Of a stretch of 64,000 bases of DNA, positions 1 through 7,816 are shown piece after piece. This stretch comes from Micromonospora fulviviridis (GTDB lineage: Bacteria; Actinomycetota; Actinomycetes; Mycobacteriales; Micromonosporaceae). Location of the stretch: assembly GCF_014648395.1 (NCBI RefSeq), contig NZ_BMRA01000011.1, positions 208,117-272,116 of the forward strand, written 5' to 3'. The notes under the pieces are model-generated. The model worked only from the letters and a program-made list of their open reading frames with translations. It was not told the origin of the DNA and made no database searches. The translations under genes and the position numbers were made by a program. The stretch's first letter is position 1, and each line of letters starts with the position of its first letter.

Positions 1-240
1 GAACAGATGCGCCGCCTGCTCGCTGACATCGTGTCCGACAGCGCGGAGGAAGCGGTGCAGTGCGGTGCCGGCTATCCCGAGCTAGGCGCGGCGGTAGGTG
101 CCAGCCGGCAAGCGGCACGAAAGCGTTGGCCCCACCTGTCGATCTCGAGGAAGCGTGCCGGCGAGTGGAAGCAGCCGCCCGGAGGCCTCGGTTCCCAGGC
201 CGGCGAGAGTTACCTGGGATACCCGAAGGGAGGGGCCTAG
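1..240 (+). CDS. Helix-turn-helix fragment, probably cut by window edge
   Basis: The frame is open from the first base and has an ATG at 7, so the true start may lie outside the window. Residues around 22-43 of the visible part (YPELGAAVGASRQAARKRWP) match the short helix-turn-helix found in many small actinobacterial proteins of unknown role, where a Y-x-E-L-G-x-A-x-G-x-S-R-Q-A-A-R segment is typical. The tail after it is low-complexity and basic and may be read through decayed DNA. It lies beside transposase and deaminase remnants, so it could itself be a relic. Function is not known. Confidence 0.4.
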   Translation, partial: EQMRRLLADIVSDSAEEAVQCGAGYPELGAAVGASRQAARKRWPHLSISRKRAGEWKQPPGGLGSQAGESYLGYPKGGA

Positions 241-249
241 TATTCCAGC

Positions 250-530
250 TCACTTGATCTTTCGGCCGGCGCTGTGTCCGGATCTGCGCTGATAGTGGGA
301 GCGCCGGGCTCGGGCTTGGGATGTTCGTCGCCAGATCGACCAGTGCAGGGTGTGCGCTGGCGAGGCGCCCAGCACAGGTAGAAGGCCAGCCGCCGGTGCA
401 TCGCCTGCGGATCAGCGTGACCCGCCTGCTCCGCGAGGGACCAGCAGGTCTTACGTTCCACACCCGACAGCAGCCCCTCCACGAACTGCCCCGCGGTCCG
501 GCGTGGCTCCGCCCGGAGTACTAGGGCGAC
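250..530 (-). pseudogene. IS701-family transposase remnant, internally deleted and frameshifted
   Basis: The minus strand encodes an N-terminal segment with FVEGLLSGVERKTCWSLAEQ, which is the start of IS701/IS4-like DDE transposases, then jumps directly to RLAFYLCWAP, a motif from the far C-terminal half of the same family. After a change of frame it continues with LHWSIWRRTSQARARRSHYQ, the usual C-terminal end, and stops at 250-252. A full transposase has about 400 residues; only about 90 codons remain and the catalytic core is gone. It is dead and marks old insertion at this place. No terminal inverted repeat was recognised. Confidence 0.8.
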
Positions 531-697
531 ACCTCCTCGAAGACGGCGTCATGTACGCCGGCAGCGAGCCCTGCCTCGTGTGCCTCATGGCCTGCTACTG
601 GGCGCGCATCCCCCGCCTGAACTTCGGAGCCACCGGCCACGACGTGTTACGCAAGTGGGCCGACATGCTGCCCTCACCGGTCGAGCCGAGGTTCTGA
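526..697 (+). pseudogene. Nucleoside/guanine deaminase fragment
   Basis: The frame ending at 697 reads VMYAGSEPCLVCLMACYWAR followed by a FGAT segment. This matches the second zinc-binding motif (S/C-E-P-C-x-x-C) and following helix of the CMP/dCMP and guanine deaminase family. The upstream half with the H-A-E motif that carries the third zinc ligand and proton shuttle is missing, because the sequence runs straight into the transposase remnant. The usual first cysteine and spacing are kept but normal P-M-C has become L-V-C. It cannot be an active enzyme in this form. The left limit is approximate. Confidence 0.65.
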
Positions 698-832
698 CAA
701 GGCCATAGGACATGATCCGAGGTCCGCCTTTCGGAGGGTGACCGGGTCGAGAACGGTGACCGATGTAAGAAACGGCGTGCCCGAGACATTTCCTGGTGAC
801 GGGGGAACCTCTGACAGGAAGGGCCGAAGCCA

Positions 833-1396
833 GTGCCAGAACTTCAACCGGAGGACCATTTCACCGCTGTGTACCAGGCGCATTACCGGCAGGTGTATGC
901 GTATGCCGTCACGCGCGCCGGTCGCCAGTTGGCCGATGAGGTCGTGGCCGAGACGTTCCTGGTGGCGTGGCGGCGGTTGCCGGAACTGCCGAGGGCAACG
1001 CCGCTGCCATGGCTGCTTGCCGTCGCCCGCAATGTCGTGGGCGAGCGATACCGCGCGGAGGAACGGCAGCAGGCCATCGCGGCCGAGATGCGCGCGTGGA
1101 TCGCCGACGAGGAGTTGTCCGTCGTCGACGTGGCAGACGGCGTCGCCGAGCGGGCCGCGGTGCTCACTGCTCTGGCCCAGTTGTCCGACGGTGACCGCGA
1201 ATTGTTGACGCTGGTTGCCTGGCATGGGCTCGCGCCGGGTCAGGCGGCCCGGGTCCTCGGCTGTTCCACAGCGACGTACTACGTGCGCCTGCACCGCGCC
1301 CGGCGTCACTTCAAGGTCGCCATGGCTGCCGCCATCGGACCGGAATCCCCCCGATCTGCCCTCGCCACGCTCGTACCGAAGGAGTCGATCCGATGA
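833..1396 (+). CDS. ECF-type RNA polymerase sigma factor
   Basis: A 187-residue sigma factor of the extracytoplasmic-function type. Region 2 (about residues 9-60, with core-binding and -10 recognition helices around ADEVVAETFLVAWRRL) and region 4 (about 105-155, GQAARVLGCSTATYYVRLHRAR, the -35 binding helix-turn-helix) are both complete. The GTG start is supported by AGGAAGG at 816-822, nine bases upstream. Its stop overlaps the ATG of the next gene (ATGA), so the two are translationally coupled. The partner is a one-pass membrane protein, which suggests that the sigma factor is held or tuned by it. Two GGTGACC copies (737-743 and 755-761) lie upstream and might be promoter or binding elements. 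Confidence 0.9.
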   Translation: MPELQPEDHFTAVYQAHYRQVYAYAVTRAGRQLADEVVAETFLVAWRRLPELPRATPLPWLLAVARNVVGERYRAEERQQAIAAEMRAWIADEELSVVDVADGVAERAAVLTALAQLSDGDRELLTLVAWHGLAPGQAARVLGCSTATYYVRLHRARRHFKVAMAAAIGPESPRSALATLVPKESIR

Positions 1397-2556
1397 GCCG
1401 TTCACCGGATGTTGTGGACCTGCTTGCCAAGGCCCGGCCGGCACGACTGGACCCACCGCCGAGTCGGGGCGAGCAAACCGCACACACCGTTGCCGGCATC
1501 GTGGCTCATCCTTCGGCCGCCGAAAGGCGCGCCACTCCTGACCAGCTCCGCAGGCCCAAGCGTCTACGGATGGCGTTCCTCGGAACCGTGGGGGCGGCGG
1601 CCGTCACCGCCGTCGCGGTGGCCGTGGCCGGACCAGGCGCCGCTCCGCGCAATGCACCCGATGCCGCACCCGAGGTCGCATCGCCGGCCACACAGGCGCC
1701 GATGGACTCCAGCCGGTTGCTGCTCGTGGCAGCCGAACGCAGCGACAAAGCGCCGCAAGCCGACGGGCGCTATCTGACCATCCAAACGGAGAATGGCTTC
1801 GCGGTGCCGGTCAATGCCGCCGACGGCACGTACACCATGTTCCAGAAGACCGGTGGCCAGTACTGGCTGGCCAACTCCGGCGCTGACAGCAGCTGGGCAA
1901 TCTCGCAGTCGCTCGGCGCCGCGCCCGCCACACCGAGCGACGAGGCCGCCTGGCGCCGCGACGGTTCCCCGGCGACCATCAAGATCTCCAAGCCGAAGCC
2001 GTTCGATTTGCAGATCGCACCGGGCAAGGTCTACGGCAACACGGTCGACGCAAAGCACCTCTTCGCCCTCGGCGACCGGAACGTGTCGCAGGCGCAACTC
2101 GACGCGTTGCCGACCGACCCGACCGCCCTCCGCGGCGCACTGCTCAGCCGCTTCGGCGGGGGAGGCGGCGACATGCCCACCGACCGCGACCAGTGGCTGC
2201 TCACCGTCGCCGCCCACGTGGTGATCGACCTGCCGGTCAGCAATGCGGTCCGCGCCGCCGCATACCGCGTGCTCGCCACGTTGCCCGGGGTGCGCGGGCT
2301 GGGAGCCGTCCACGACATGCGCGGTCGGCCCGGACAGGCGATCGCATTCACGCAGGACAACCCCGCGATCGGCCGCTTCGAGGTGCGTCTGATCATCGAC
2401 CCGGACACCGGGCAGGCCCTGGCCAGGGAGATGCGGGCGGTGAAGCCGAGTGGCTCGTGGTCGTGGATCGCACCGGGAGCGCTGTCCACGTACCAGCTGG
2501 TACTCGTATCGAAGAACACCAACGACGACCCGCCGGCGGTGGACGTCAAGAACTGA
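1393..2556 (+). CDS. CU044_5270-like membrane protein, sigma factor partner
   Basis: A 387-residue protein with a cytoplasmic N-terminus of about 58 residues, one membrane helix at about 61-80 (after the basic stretch RRPKRLRM) and a large exported domain. This arrangement, and its place as the second gene after an ECF sigma factor with an ATGA overlap, matches the actinobacterial CU044_5270 family, whose members are regularly found in this position. A role as anti-sigma or signal-sensing partner is inferred from context. No zinc-binding H-x3-C-x2-C anti-sigma motif is visible in the cytoplasmic part. A strong hairpin follows directly. Confidence 0.75.
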   Translation: MSRSPDVVDLLAKARPARLDPPPSRGEQTAHTVAGIVAHPSAAERRATPDQLRRPKRLRMAFLGTVGAAAVTAVAVAVAGPGAAPRNAPDAAPEVASPATQAPMDSSRLLLVAAERSDKAPQADGRYLTIQTENGFAVPVNAADGTYTMFQKTGGQYWLANSGADSSWAISQSLGAAPATPSDEAAWRRDGSPATIKISKPKPFDLQIAPGKVYGNTVDAKHLFALGDRNVSQAQLDALPTDPTALRGALLSRFGGGGGDMPTDRDQWLLTVAAHVVIDLPVSNAVRAAAYRVLATLPGVRGLGAVHDMRGRPGQAIAFTQDNPAIGRFEVRLIIDPDTGQALAREMRAVKPSGSWSWIAPGALSTYQLVLVSKNTNDDPPAVDVKN

Positions 2557-2569
2557 CCTCCTGAACACC

Positions 2570-2599
2570 CGGCCGGCGGCGCAGCAGCGCCGCCGGCCG
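2570..2599 (+). terminator. Hairpin terminator after the sigma factor operon
   Basis: A perfect 13-bp stem (CGGCCGGCGGCGC at 2570-2582, complement at 2587-2599) with a four-base AGCA loop starts 14 bases after the stop of the sigma-partner gene. It lacks a T tract, which is common for terminators in high-GC actinobacteria. Confidence 0.75.
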
Positions 2600-2675
2600 C
2601 GTCTCCCGCCCGGAGCGCCGACGGCCGGGTATGCGGCCCTAGAGTGGCGTTGTCTCGGACGGAAACGGGGGTGGC

Positions 2676-3266
2676 ATGGTCCGGGGGTGGCACGGTTGGC
2701 TCGGCACGTTCAACGGCGTGGTGCTCCTCACGGTGGCCGCGCTGCCGTTGGCCGCGCTGGCGGTGTGGGCTCTGGCACGCCGTCGGAGTGTCCGCGGCGC
2801 CACCCAGCCGTGGCGGACGTCGCTGGCCGAGGCCGGCATCGTCTACGGGACCGTGCCGTGGGTATGGATGATCATGTTGCCGGGCGACCGGGCCGGTGCC
2901 GTCCCCGGTCGGGTGAGCCTCGTACCGCTGCGGGATCTGTTCACGGTCCTCGCGGGCGGGCCGCTGACGGTGACGGTCCAGATCGTCGGCAACCTGCTGG
3001 TGTTCGCGGCGCTGGGGTTCCTCGCCCCGCTGCGGTTCGCGGTGCTGGCGTCGGTACCGCGGATCCTGGCGCTCGCGGCGGCCTGCTCAGCCCTGGTCGA
3101 GGTCGCGCAGTACGTCCTGCGGCTGGACCGGGTCTCGTCCGTGGACGACGTACTGCTCAACACCGCCGGCGCGGGGCTGGCCGCGCTGGCGTCGCGCCGC
3201 TGGTGGCGCGCCACGGCCGGAGCGTCGTCAGGTCGACCTCGACCGGCCCCGGTACCGGGACGCTGA
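2676..3266 (+). CDS. VanZ family membrane protein
   Basis: A 196-residue membrane protein with about five hydrophobic segments. The C-terminal part carries the VanZ signature: an acidic residue in a membrane helix (LVEVAQYVL), then SSVDDVLLNTAGAGLA, where D, N and G are the family-conserved positions. VanZ proteins are linked to low-level teicoplanin resistance in enterococci, but most actinobacterial members have no known role. It stands alone between the sigma factor operon and a convergent gene. The ATG at 2676 gives a proper cytoplasmic N-terminus before the first helix. Confidence 0.85.
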   Translation: MVRGWHGWLGTFNGVVLLTVAALPLAALAVWALARRRSVRGATQPWRTSLAEAGIVYGTVPWVWMIMLPGDRAGAVPGRVSLVPLRDLFTVLAGGPLTVTVQIVGNLLVFAALGFLAPLRFAVLASVPRILALAAACSALVEVAQYVLRLDRVSSVDDVLLNTAGAGLAALASRRWWRATAGASSGRPRPAPVPGR

Positions 3267-3297
3267 GCCGCCTGCGGTCCGGTCACCGGCCAGGGGC

Positions 3298-3615
3298 CTA
3301 CGCCTTCTCCCACTGGTGCTGCCGTTCGGTGTGAAACGGCCGGTCACCCAGAGAATGGCCCGGGAGGGAGATGCAGTTCTGGCCCGGATGAGCGCCGCAG
3401 ACCGGACAGTCGCACATGTCCTCGGGCGCCAGGCAGGCCTGCCCTTGACCGCGCATTACCGTGCACACCGCGTAGCCGATCTCTGCCGCAGCTTGGTGCA
3501 ACTCCTCGTCCTGATGCCTCACGGCGGCTTGGCGCACCCGCCGAACGGCGTTCCGGAACAGGGTCAGCAGCTCCGCGTCCTCCTCCGCCACAGTTCCGAG
3601 GATAGGAGAGGCCAC
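3298..3615 (-). CDS. Small zinc-knuckle protein of unknown function
   Basis: About 105 residues. The first two thirds are helical and acidic; the C-terminus holds CDCPVCGAHPGQNC followed by H and a late H-x-x-R-Q, resembling the short C-P-x-C-x-A-x-P-G-x-x-C zinc ribbon found in many actinobacterial and actinophage proteins. I chose the GTG at 3615 because the reading frame further upstream (up to 3690) codes for a cysteine-rich stretch without family character; the longer form cannot be excluded. A binding role for zinc, and perhaps nucleic acid, is inferred only. Confidence 0.6.
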   Translation of the reverse strand: MASPILGTVAEEDAELLTLFRNAVRRVRQAAVRHQDEELHQAAAEIGYAVCTVMRGQGQACLAPEDMCDCPVCGAHPGQNCISLPGHSLGDRPFHTERQHQWEKA

Positions 3616-3713
3616 GGCCCCTACCCGTCGCTTTGAACATCTCAGCCCTTCAGCCCGAGGCAGCAGACAGAGCTGCCGAACGGCGTGCATCGGCGCCGGA
3701 TGGGCTCGGCGGA

Positions 3714-4679
3714 TCAGGGCGCGTAGCCGGGGTCGGCGACCGTCTCGGCGATGCGGGTCAGCCAGTGCAGGTCGTTGGCCCGGGATTCCGGACTGGCCTC
3801 GGGGTCGAGGATGCTACCGAGGAAGACGGCGATGTCGTCCAGGTGCCGTTCGCCGCGGTAGTAGCTCAGCAGGGTCTGGTCCGGTTCCAGCGGCCCGTAG
3901 CCCCGCCCGAAGAGTTCGGCGCGGTGCGCGTTGATCGGGTGATCGCCGAAGTCCTGGCTGAAGACGAACATCAGATCGCGCTCGCGCGGCGCGAGGATCG
4001 GCGCATCCCAGTCCACGACGTGCAGTGGTCCGTCGCCGTCGGCGATCAGGTTGCCGGGGTGGATGTCGGCGTGGCAGACGACGTGCCGGCCTCGCGTCAC
4101 GCGGGAGGCGAGGTCGTCGACCGTGTCCGACAGCCGGTGCAGCGCGGCGGCGTACCGGTCCCAGAACGCGCCGAGGATGTCGCTCGCGGCAGCCTGCCCG
4201 CCGAGGGTCCGCAGCCGCTCGCCCGCGCTCGACCGGTAGGTCTCGTGCGGCAGGACCGCGGCGATGTCGGCGCTCGGCGTGACCGCGTGCAGCCGGCCCA
4301 GGAACTCGCCGTACTCGATCCACTGGCGGTCGGTGAGGCCGCGGCCCCACCGGCTGCCGCCGTCGTGGAACGGGTAGAGCAGCAGCTGATGGTCCCCGAA
4401 CGCCCGGCCGGCTCCGCCGCCGGGCAGGTCGATCGGCGCGACGACCTGCCGGACTCCCTGCGCCCGGAGGAAGCCGGGCAGCAGGACGGCCGACGGGGTG
4501 AACTCGCCGCGCCGCATCTTGAGGAAGTAGCGCCGTCCGTCGGACGTGTCCACCCGGTACGCCCACGCGTTCCCGTCGAGCCCGACCGGCATGAAGACGA
4601 GATCGGCGGCATCCACGGCCCAGGCGGCGGCCACCTCGGCCGCCAGCAGTCCTTCGTCGACGTCCGGCTTGTCGATCAC
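3714..4679 (-). CDS. Aminoglycoside phosphotransferase-like kinase (APH(9)-like)
   Basis: A 321-residue protein kinase-like fold enzyme. The catalytic loop reads CHADIHPGN (about residues 198-206) and the metal-binding motif VVDWDAP follows at about 218-224. A lysine in YFLKMRRGE (about residue 55) is the likely ATP-binding residue. The C-terminal helical part with DLMFVFSQDFG and LLSYYRGE resembles spectinomycin phosphotransferases of the APH(9) type. Such genes are spread over many soil actinobacteria and the real substrate is often unknown, so a drug-resistance role is possible but not shown. It is transcribed towards the zinc-knuckle gene and divergently from the VOC gene. Confidence 0.8.
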   Translation of the reverse strand: MIDKPDVDEGLLAAEVAAAWAVDAADLVFMPVGLDGNAWAYRVDTSDGRRYFLKMRRGEFTPSAVLLPGFLRAQGVRQVVAPIDLPGGGAGRAFGDHQLLLYPFHDGGSRWGRGLTDRQWIEYGEFLGRLHAVTPSADIAAVLPHETYRSSAGERLRTLGGQAAASDILGAFWDRYAAALHRLSDTVDDLASRVTRGRHVVCHADIHPGNLIADGDGPLHVVDWDAPILAPRERDLMFVFSQDFGDHPINAHRAELFGRGYGPLEPDQTLLSYYRGERHLDDIAVFLGSILDPEASPESRANDLHWLTRIAETVADPGYAP

Positions 4680-4805
4680 GGTCGAAGCGTCGCAGGGGGC
4701 AGTCCGGCCGGCAAGGTGGTTTCGCCGGCGCCTCCGGCCCGTAGGGAAGACAGATTGGCGGATCGATCAGGAATCGAGAAGCCCGGGCACCGTGCCGTGC
4801 CTAGC

Positions 4806-5225
4806 ATGATCGTCATGGACATCACCATCCACACGACCTTCCTGCCGCATGTCGACCCGGACGAGTCGCTGGCCTTCTACCGCGACGTCCTCGGCTTCGA
4901 GGTCCGCAACGACGTCGGCCAGGGCAAGATGCGCTGGATCACGGTCGGCCCCGTCGGCCAGCCCGACACGTCCATCCTCCTGGCGCCGCCGGCCACCGAC
5001 CCCGGGGTCACCGACGACGAACGCCGCACCATCGCCGAGATGATGGCCAAGGGCACCTACGGCTGGATCCTCCTGGCCACCCGGGACCTCGACGGCACCT
5101 TCGAGAGGGTGCAGGCCAGCGACGCCGAGGTCGTCCAGGAGCCGACCGAGCAGCCGTACGGCATCCGCGACTGCGCCTTCCGCGACCCGGCGGGCAATCT
5201 GGTCCGCATCCAGGAGCTTCGCTGA
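4806..5225 (+). CDS. VOC family protein (glyoxalase/bleomycin-resistance fold)
   Basis: A 139-residue protein with the paired beta-alpha-beta-beta-beta modules of the vicinal oxygen chelate superfamily: module one starts at FLPHVDPDESLAFYRDVLGF, module two covers WILLATRDLDGTFERVQ to the end (YGIRDCAFRDPAGNLVRIQE). The ending D-P-x-G-N is characteristic. Members bind a metal or a drug; the substrate cannot be told from sequence. The start was placed at ATG 4806, because the long open frame upstream is antisense to the kinase gene. An AraC-type regulator follows 65 bases later on the same strand, a common pairing. Confidence 0.85.
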   Translation: MIVMDITIHTTFLPHVDPDESLAFYRDVLGFEVRNDVGQGKMRWITVGPVGQPDTSILLAPPATDPGVTDDERRTIAEMMAKGTYGWILLATRDLDGTFERVQASDAEVVQEPTEQPYGIRDCAFRDPAGNLVRIQELR

Positions 5226-5290
5226 TCCGTCCGGTCATCCATCCGCTCGTCGAGGCCGGTGCCTCGGGCACCGAGGAAAGGACTCCCCTC

Positions 5291-5734
<444 letters not shown>

Positions 5735-5798
5735 CGATCACCGCCACCCGGCAGATGGACGAAGATGGCGGGTTCGCCATGAAGCGACTGGAGGAAGC

Positions 5799-6254
5799 AT
5801 GACGGGCGCGCCGCCGCGTGGACGTGAGGAGAGGCTGCGGGACACCCGCGCGAAACTGGAGAGCGACGTCGATCTCTGGGTCGCGACGTCGGGCTCCCCG
5901 GGCGGCGTCCACCTCATCCCGCTCTCGTACCTCTGGGACGGCACCGCGTTCCTCATCTCCACGCCGCGAGCCTCGATCACCGGCCGCAACCTGTTGGCGG
6001 ACGGTCGGGTGCGACTCAGCCTCGGGCCGACCCGCGACGTCGTCATCGTCGAGGGCGTCGCCGAGCCGGTGGACATCGCCGACCTCGCCCCGGGGACGGG
6101 CGACGCGTTCGCGACCAGAACCGGTTTCGACCCGCGCGACCTCGACGAGCCGTACCAGTACTTCCTGATCCGGCCGCGCCGTATCCAGGCCTGGCGGGAG
6201 GCGAACGAGCTACGGGGACGCGACCTCATGCGCGACGGCCGCTGGCTCGACTGA
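5799..6254 (+). CDS. Pyridoxamine 5'-phosphate oxidase-like flavin/F420-binding protein
   Basis: A 151-residue split beta-barrel protein. The central strands VHLIPLSYLWDGTAFLISTP and the following VRLSLGPTRDVVIVEGVAEP match pyridoxamine oxidase-like proteins of actinobacteria, many of which use F420 or FMN rather than making pyridoxal phosphate. The start at ATG 5799 is set by GAGGAAGC just in front of it; earlier ATGs in this frame lie inside the AraC reading region. It is the third gene in a same-strand run with the VOC and AraC genes. Reaction and substrate are unknown. Confidence 0.8.
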   Translation: MTGAPPRGREERLRDTRAKLESDVDLWVATSGSPGGVHLIPLSYLWDGTAFLISTPRASITGRNLLADGRVRLSLGPTRDVVIVEGVAEPVDIADLAPGTGDAFATRTGFDPRDLDEPYQYFLIRPRRIQAWREANELRGRDLMRDGRWLD

Positions 6255-6354
6255 CCGCCAACGGCCATCCACGCCGCGCCGGAGACGTTGACGGAGATCA
6301 TTCTGTTGGCTAATTTGATCATGCCGTGACATTCCGACGATTCGGGGGCTTGGG

Positions 6355-6756
6355 ATGTCTGTCGTATCAACCTCGGGTGCGCGCACCCGTTCTACTCGCC
6401 GCAGACTTGTCGCGATGACCGCGTCGCTGGTGCTACTGGCCGCCGGTTCGACGCTGCTGGGGTCGCCGGCGTCGGCGGCCGCCGGGACGAAGGTGCCTCT
6501 CCAGCCGGCGATCAGCTTCCCGAACGGGGACAGCGTCGCCGGTGGTGGCCAGATTGCCGTCAGGTTCGACGCGAACGGTGACACCACGGTGACCGGTTTC
6601 CGGTACAGCATCGATGACACCGAACTGGACAGCCAGGTTTCGGTGGCCGCGGACGGTACGGCCAGTGTGACGCCCAGCCTCTACGGCAGTCAGCAGTTGC
6701 AGCTCGACAGCCAGGAGACGTGGTTTGACCTGTACCTGTTCCCGGCCGGAAGCTGA
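6355..6756 (+). CDS. Small secreted protein with one Ig-like repeat
   Basis: A 133-residue protein with a clear signal peptide: basic start (RTRSTRRR), hydrophobic core (MTASLVLLAAGSTLLG) and an A-S-A-A cleavage site near residue 42. The mature part contains FRYSIDD and VAADGTASVTPS, which match the repeat unit of the 979-residue secreted protein encoded at 34718-37657 (for example KYHYGFYG, then AAADGTASVTWTP). Here only one, shortened unit remains. Function is unknown. Its TGA overlaps the ATG of the next gene by one base, indicating coupled translation. Confidence 0.7.
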   Translation: MSVVSTSGARTRSTRRRLVAMTASLVLLAAGSTLLGSPASAAAGTKVPLQPAISFPNGDSVAGGGQIAVRFDANGDTTVTGFRYSIDDTELDSQVSVAADGTASVTPSLYGSQQLQLDSQETWFDLYLFPAGS

Positions 6757-7157
6757 TGACCGGCATCCATCACGACGAGACGGGTTCGATGGCCCCGGCG
6801 CTGAGTGCCGGGGCCATCGTCGCGCCATCCCGCCTCAGCGGTTTCCGGGTCTGCCTCATCGGCGGGGCCTTCTTCGCGTCGTTGCTGGCGGTCCTCCAGC
6901 CGATCACCCGCTACGAGGACTGTCCCAACTACGGCGGCAACGGCAACGCGAGCGCGTTCGCGAACCCCGCCTGGGACTTCTATCTGACGCTCCTGCTGTC
7001 CGGCTGGGTGGTCCTGGTCGTTCTGAAGCAGACGCTGTCGGCAACCCGGCGGGGCCGTGGCGGCACCGCCTTCGCGCTCCGGGCGACCGCCGCGATCACG
7101 GTGTCGGTGACCGCCGCGTGCGGCCTCTTCGTCAACGTGGCGGTGCTGTGCCACTGA
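6756..7157 (+). CDS. Small integral membrane protein, unknown function
   Basis: A 133-residue protein with three to four hydrophobic segments: about residues 29-48 (FRVCLIGGAFFASLLAVLQP), 75-94 (FYLTLLLSGWVVLVVLK) and 107-132 (ALRATAAITVSVTAACGLFVNVAVL). A polar loop with CPNYGGNGN sits between the first two. No family was recognised. It begins inside the stop codon of the secreted repeat protein (TGATG), so the two are very probably made together, which suggests a membrane-associated job for the pair. Confidence 0.65.
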   Translation: MTGIHHDETGSMAPALSAGAIVAPSRLSGFRVCLIGGAFFASLLAVLQPITRYEDCPNYGGNGNASAFANPAWDFYLTLLLSGWVVLVVLKQTLSATRRGRGGTAFALRATAAITVSVTAACGLFVNVAVLCH

Positions 7158-7161
7158 CGGT

Positions 7162-7752
7162 TCAGCCCAGCCGGCCGAGGAACTTCTGGGAACGCCGTAC
7201 CACCAGCGTTGTGGCGTCCGCGTCGTAGGACGGCAGGGAGCTGTCGGTGAACAGGTGTGCCTCACCCGGGTAGACGAACAGCTCGCCCCGCTCGGGCCCG
7301 ACGATCCCGACCAGCTCGCGGGCGGAGTCGATGTCGCCCTCCAGGGCGAAGAAGGGGTCCCGGTCCATGCCGTGGATCTGCACCGGGACCCCCTCGGGCC
7401 ACGGGCCGACGGCCCATTCGCCGGTGACCGGCAGGCAGGACTCGTAGAGCAGGGCGCCGCGGGCGCCGGGCCGGGTCTGGGCGAGCCGCTGCGCGATGGC
7501 GGCACCCCAGGAGAAGCCGGCGTAGACCAGCTCCTTGGGCAGGTCGGCCACCACGCGGTCGGCGCGCTCGTCGAGGACCTCGCCACCGATGCGCTTGGTC
7601 AGCGCGGCGCCCTCGTCGAGGGTCGCCGGCCGCTCGCCGTCGAACAGGTCGGGGGTGTGCACGGTGTGTCCGCCGGCGCGGAGCTGGTCGGCGAAGGCGC
7701 GTACGCCGTCGGTGAGCCCCTGCAGGTGATGGAAGAGGACGATGTCGGCCAT
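7162..7752 (-). CDS. Dienelactone hydrolase family protein
   Basis: A 196-residue alpha/beta hydrolase. The nucleophile elbow is AGFSWGAA with Ser81, the acid is probably Asp130 or Asp132 in GMDRDP, and the histidine is His166 in GEAHLF. The opening FHHLQGLTDGVRAFADQLR and the length fit the dienelactone hydrolase family, although classical members use cysteine rather than serine as nucleophile. The substrate is unknown. It is divergent from an ArsR-type regulator across a 64-base gap containing a palindrome, so the two probably form a regulator/target pair. Confidence 0.85.
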   Translation of the reverse strand: MADIVLFHHLQGLTDGVRAFADQLRAGGHTVHTPDLFDGERPATLDEGAALTKRIGGEVLDERADRVVADLPKELVYAGFSWGAAIAQRLAQTRPGARGALLYESCLPVTGEWAVGPWPEGVPVQIHGMDRDPFFALEGDIDSARELVGIVGPERGELFVYPGEAHLFTDSSLPSYDADATTLVVRRSQKFLGRLG

Positions 7753-7791
7753 CTCTAGACTCCTGTCAAACGAACCAGAGCGATCGAATGA

Positions 7792-7805
7792 TCCAGAATT
7801 CTAGA
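7792..7805. promoter_or_regulatory. Imperfect palindrome between hydrolase and ArsR-type gene
   Basis: TCCAGAATTCTAGA reads as two 7-base arms with one mismatch around the centre AATT. It lies in the 64-base divergent region between the hydrolase and the winged-helix regulator, and ends 11 bases before the regulator's ATG. Operator use by the adjacent regulator is an inference from position and symmetry. Confidence 0.45.
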
Positions 7806-7816
7806 ACGGTCGAGAA

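Noticed and set aside
3633..4805. Long N-terminal extension of the first VOC gene
   Set aside because: It is antisense to the phosphotransferase gene and low-complexity; the VOC fold starts at 4806.
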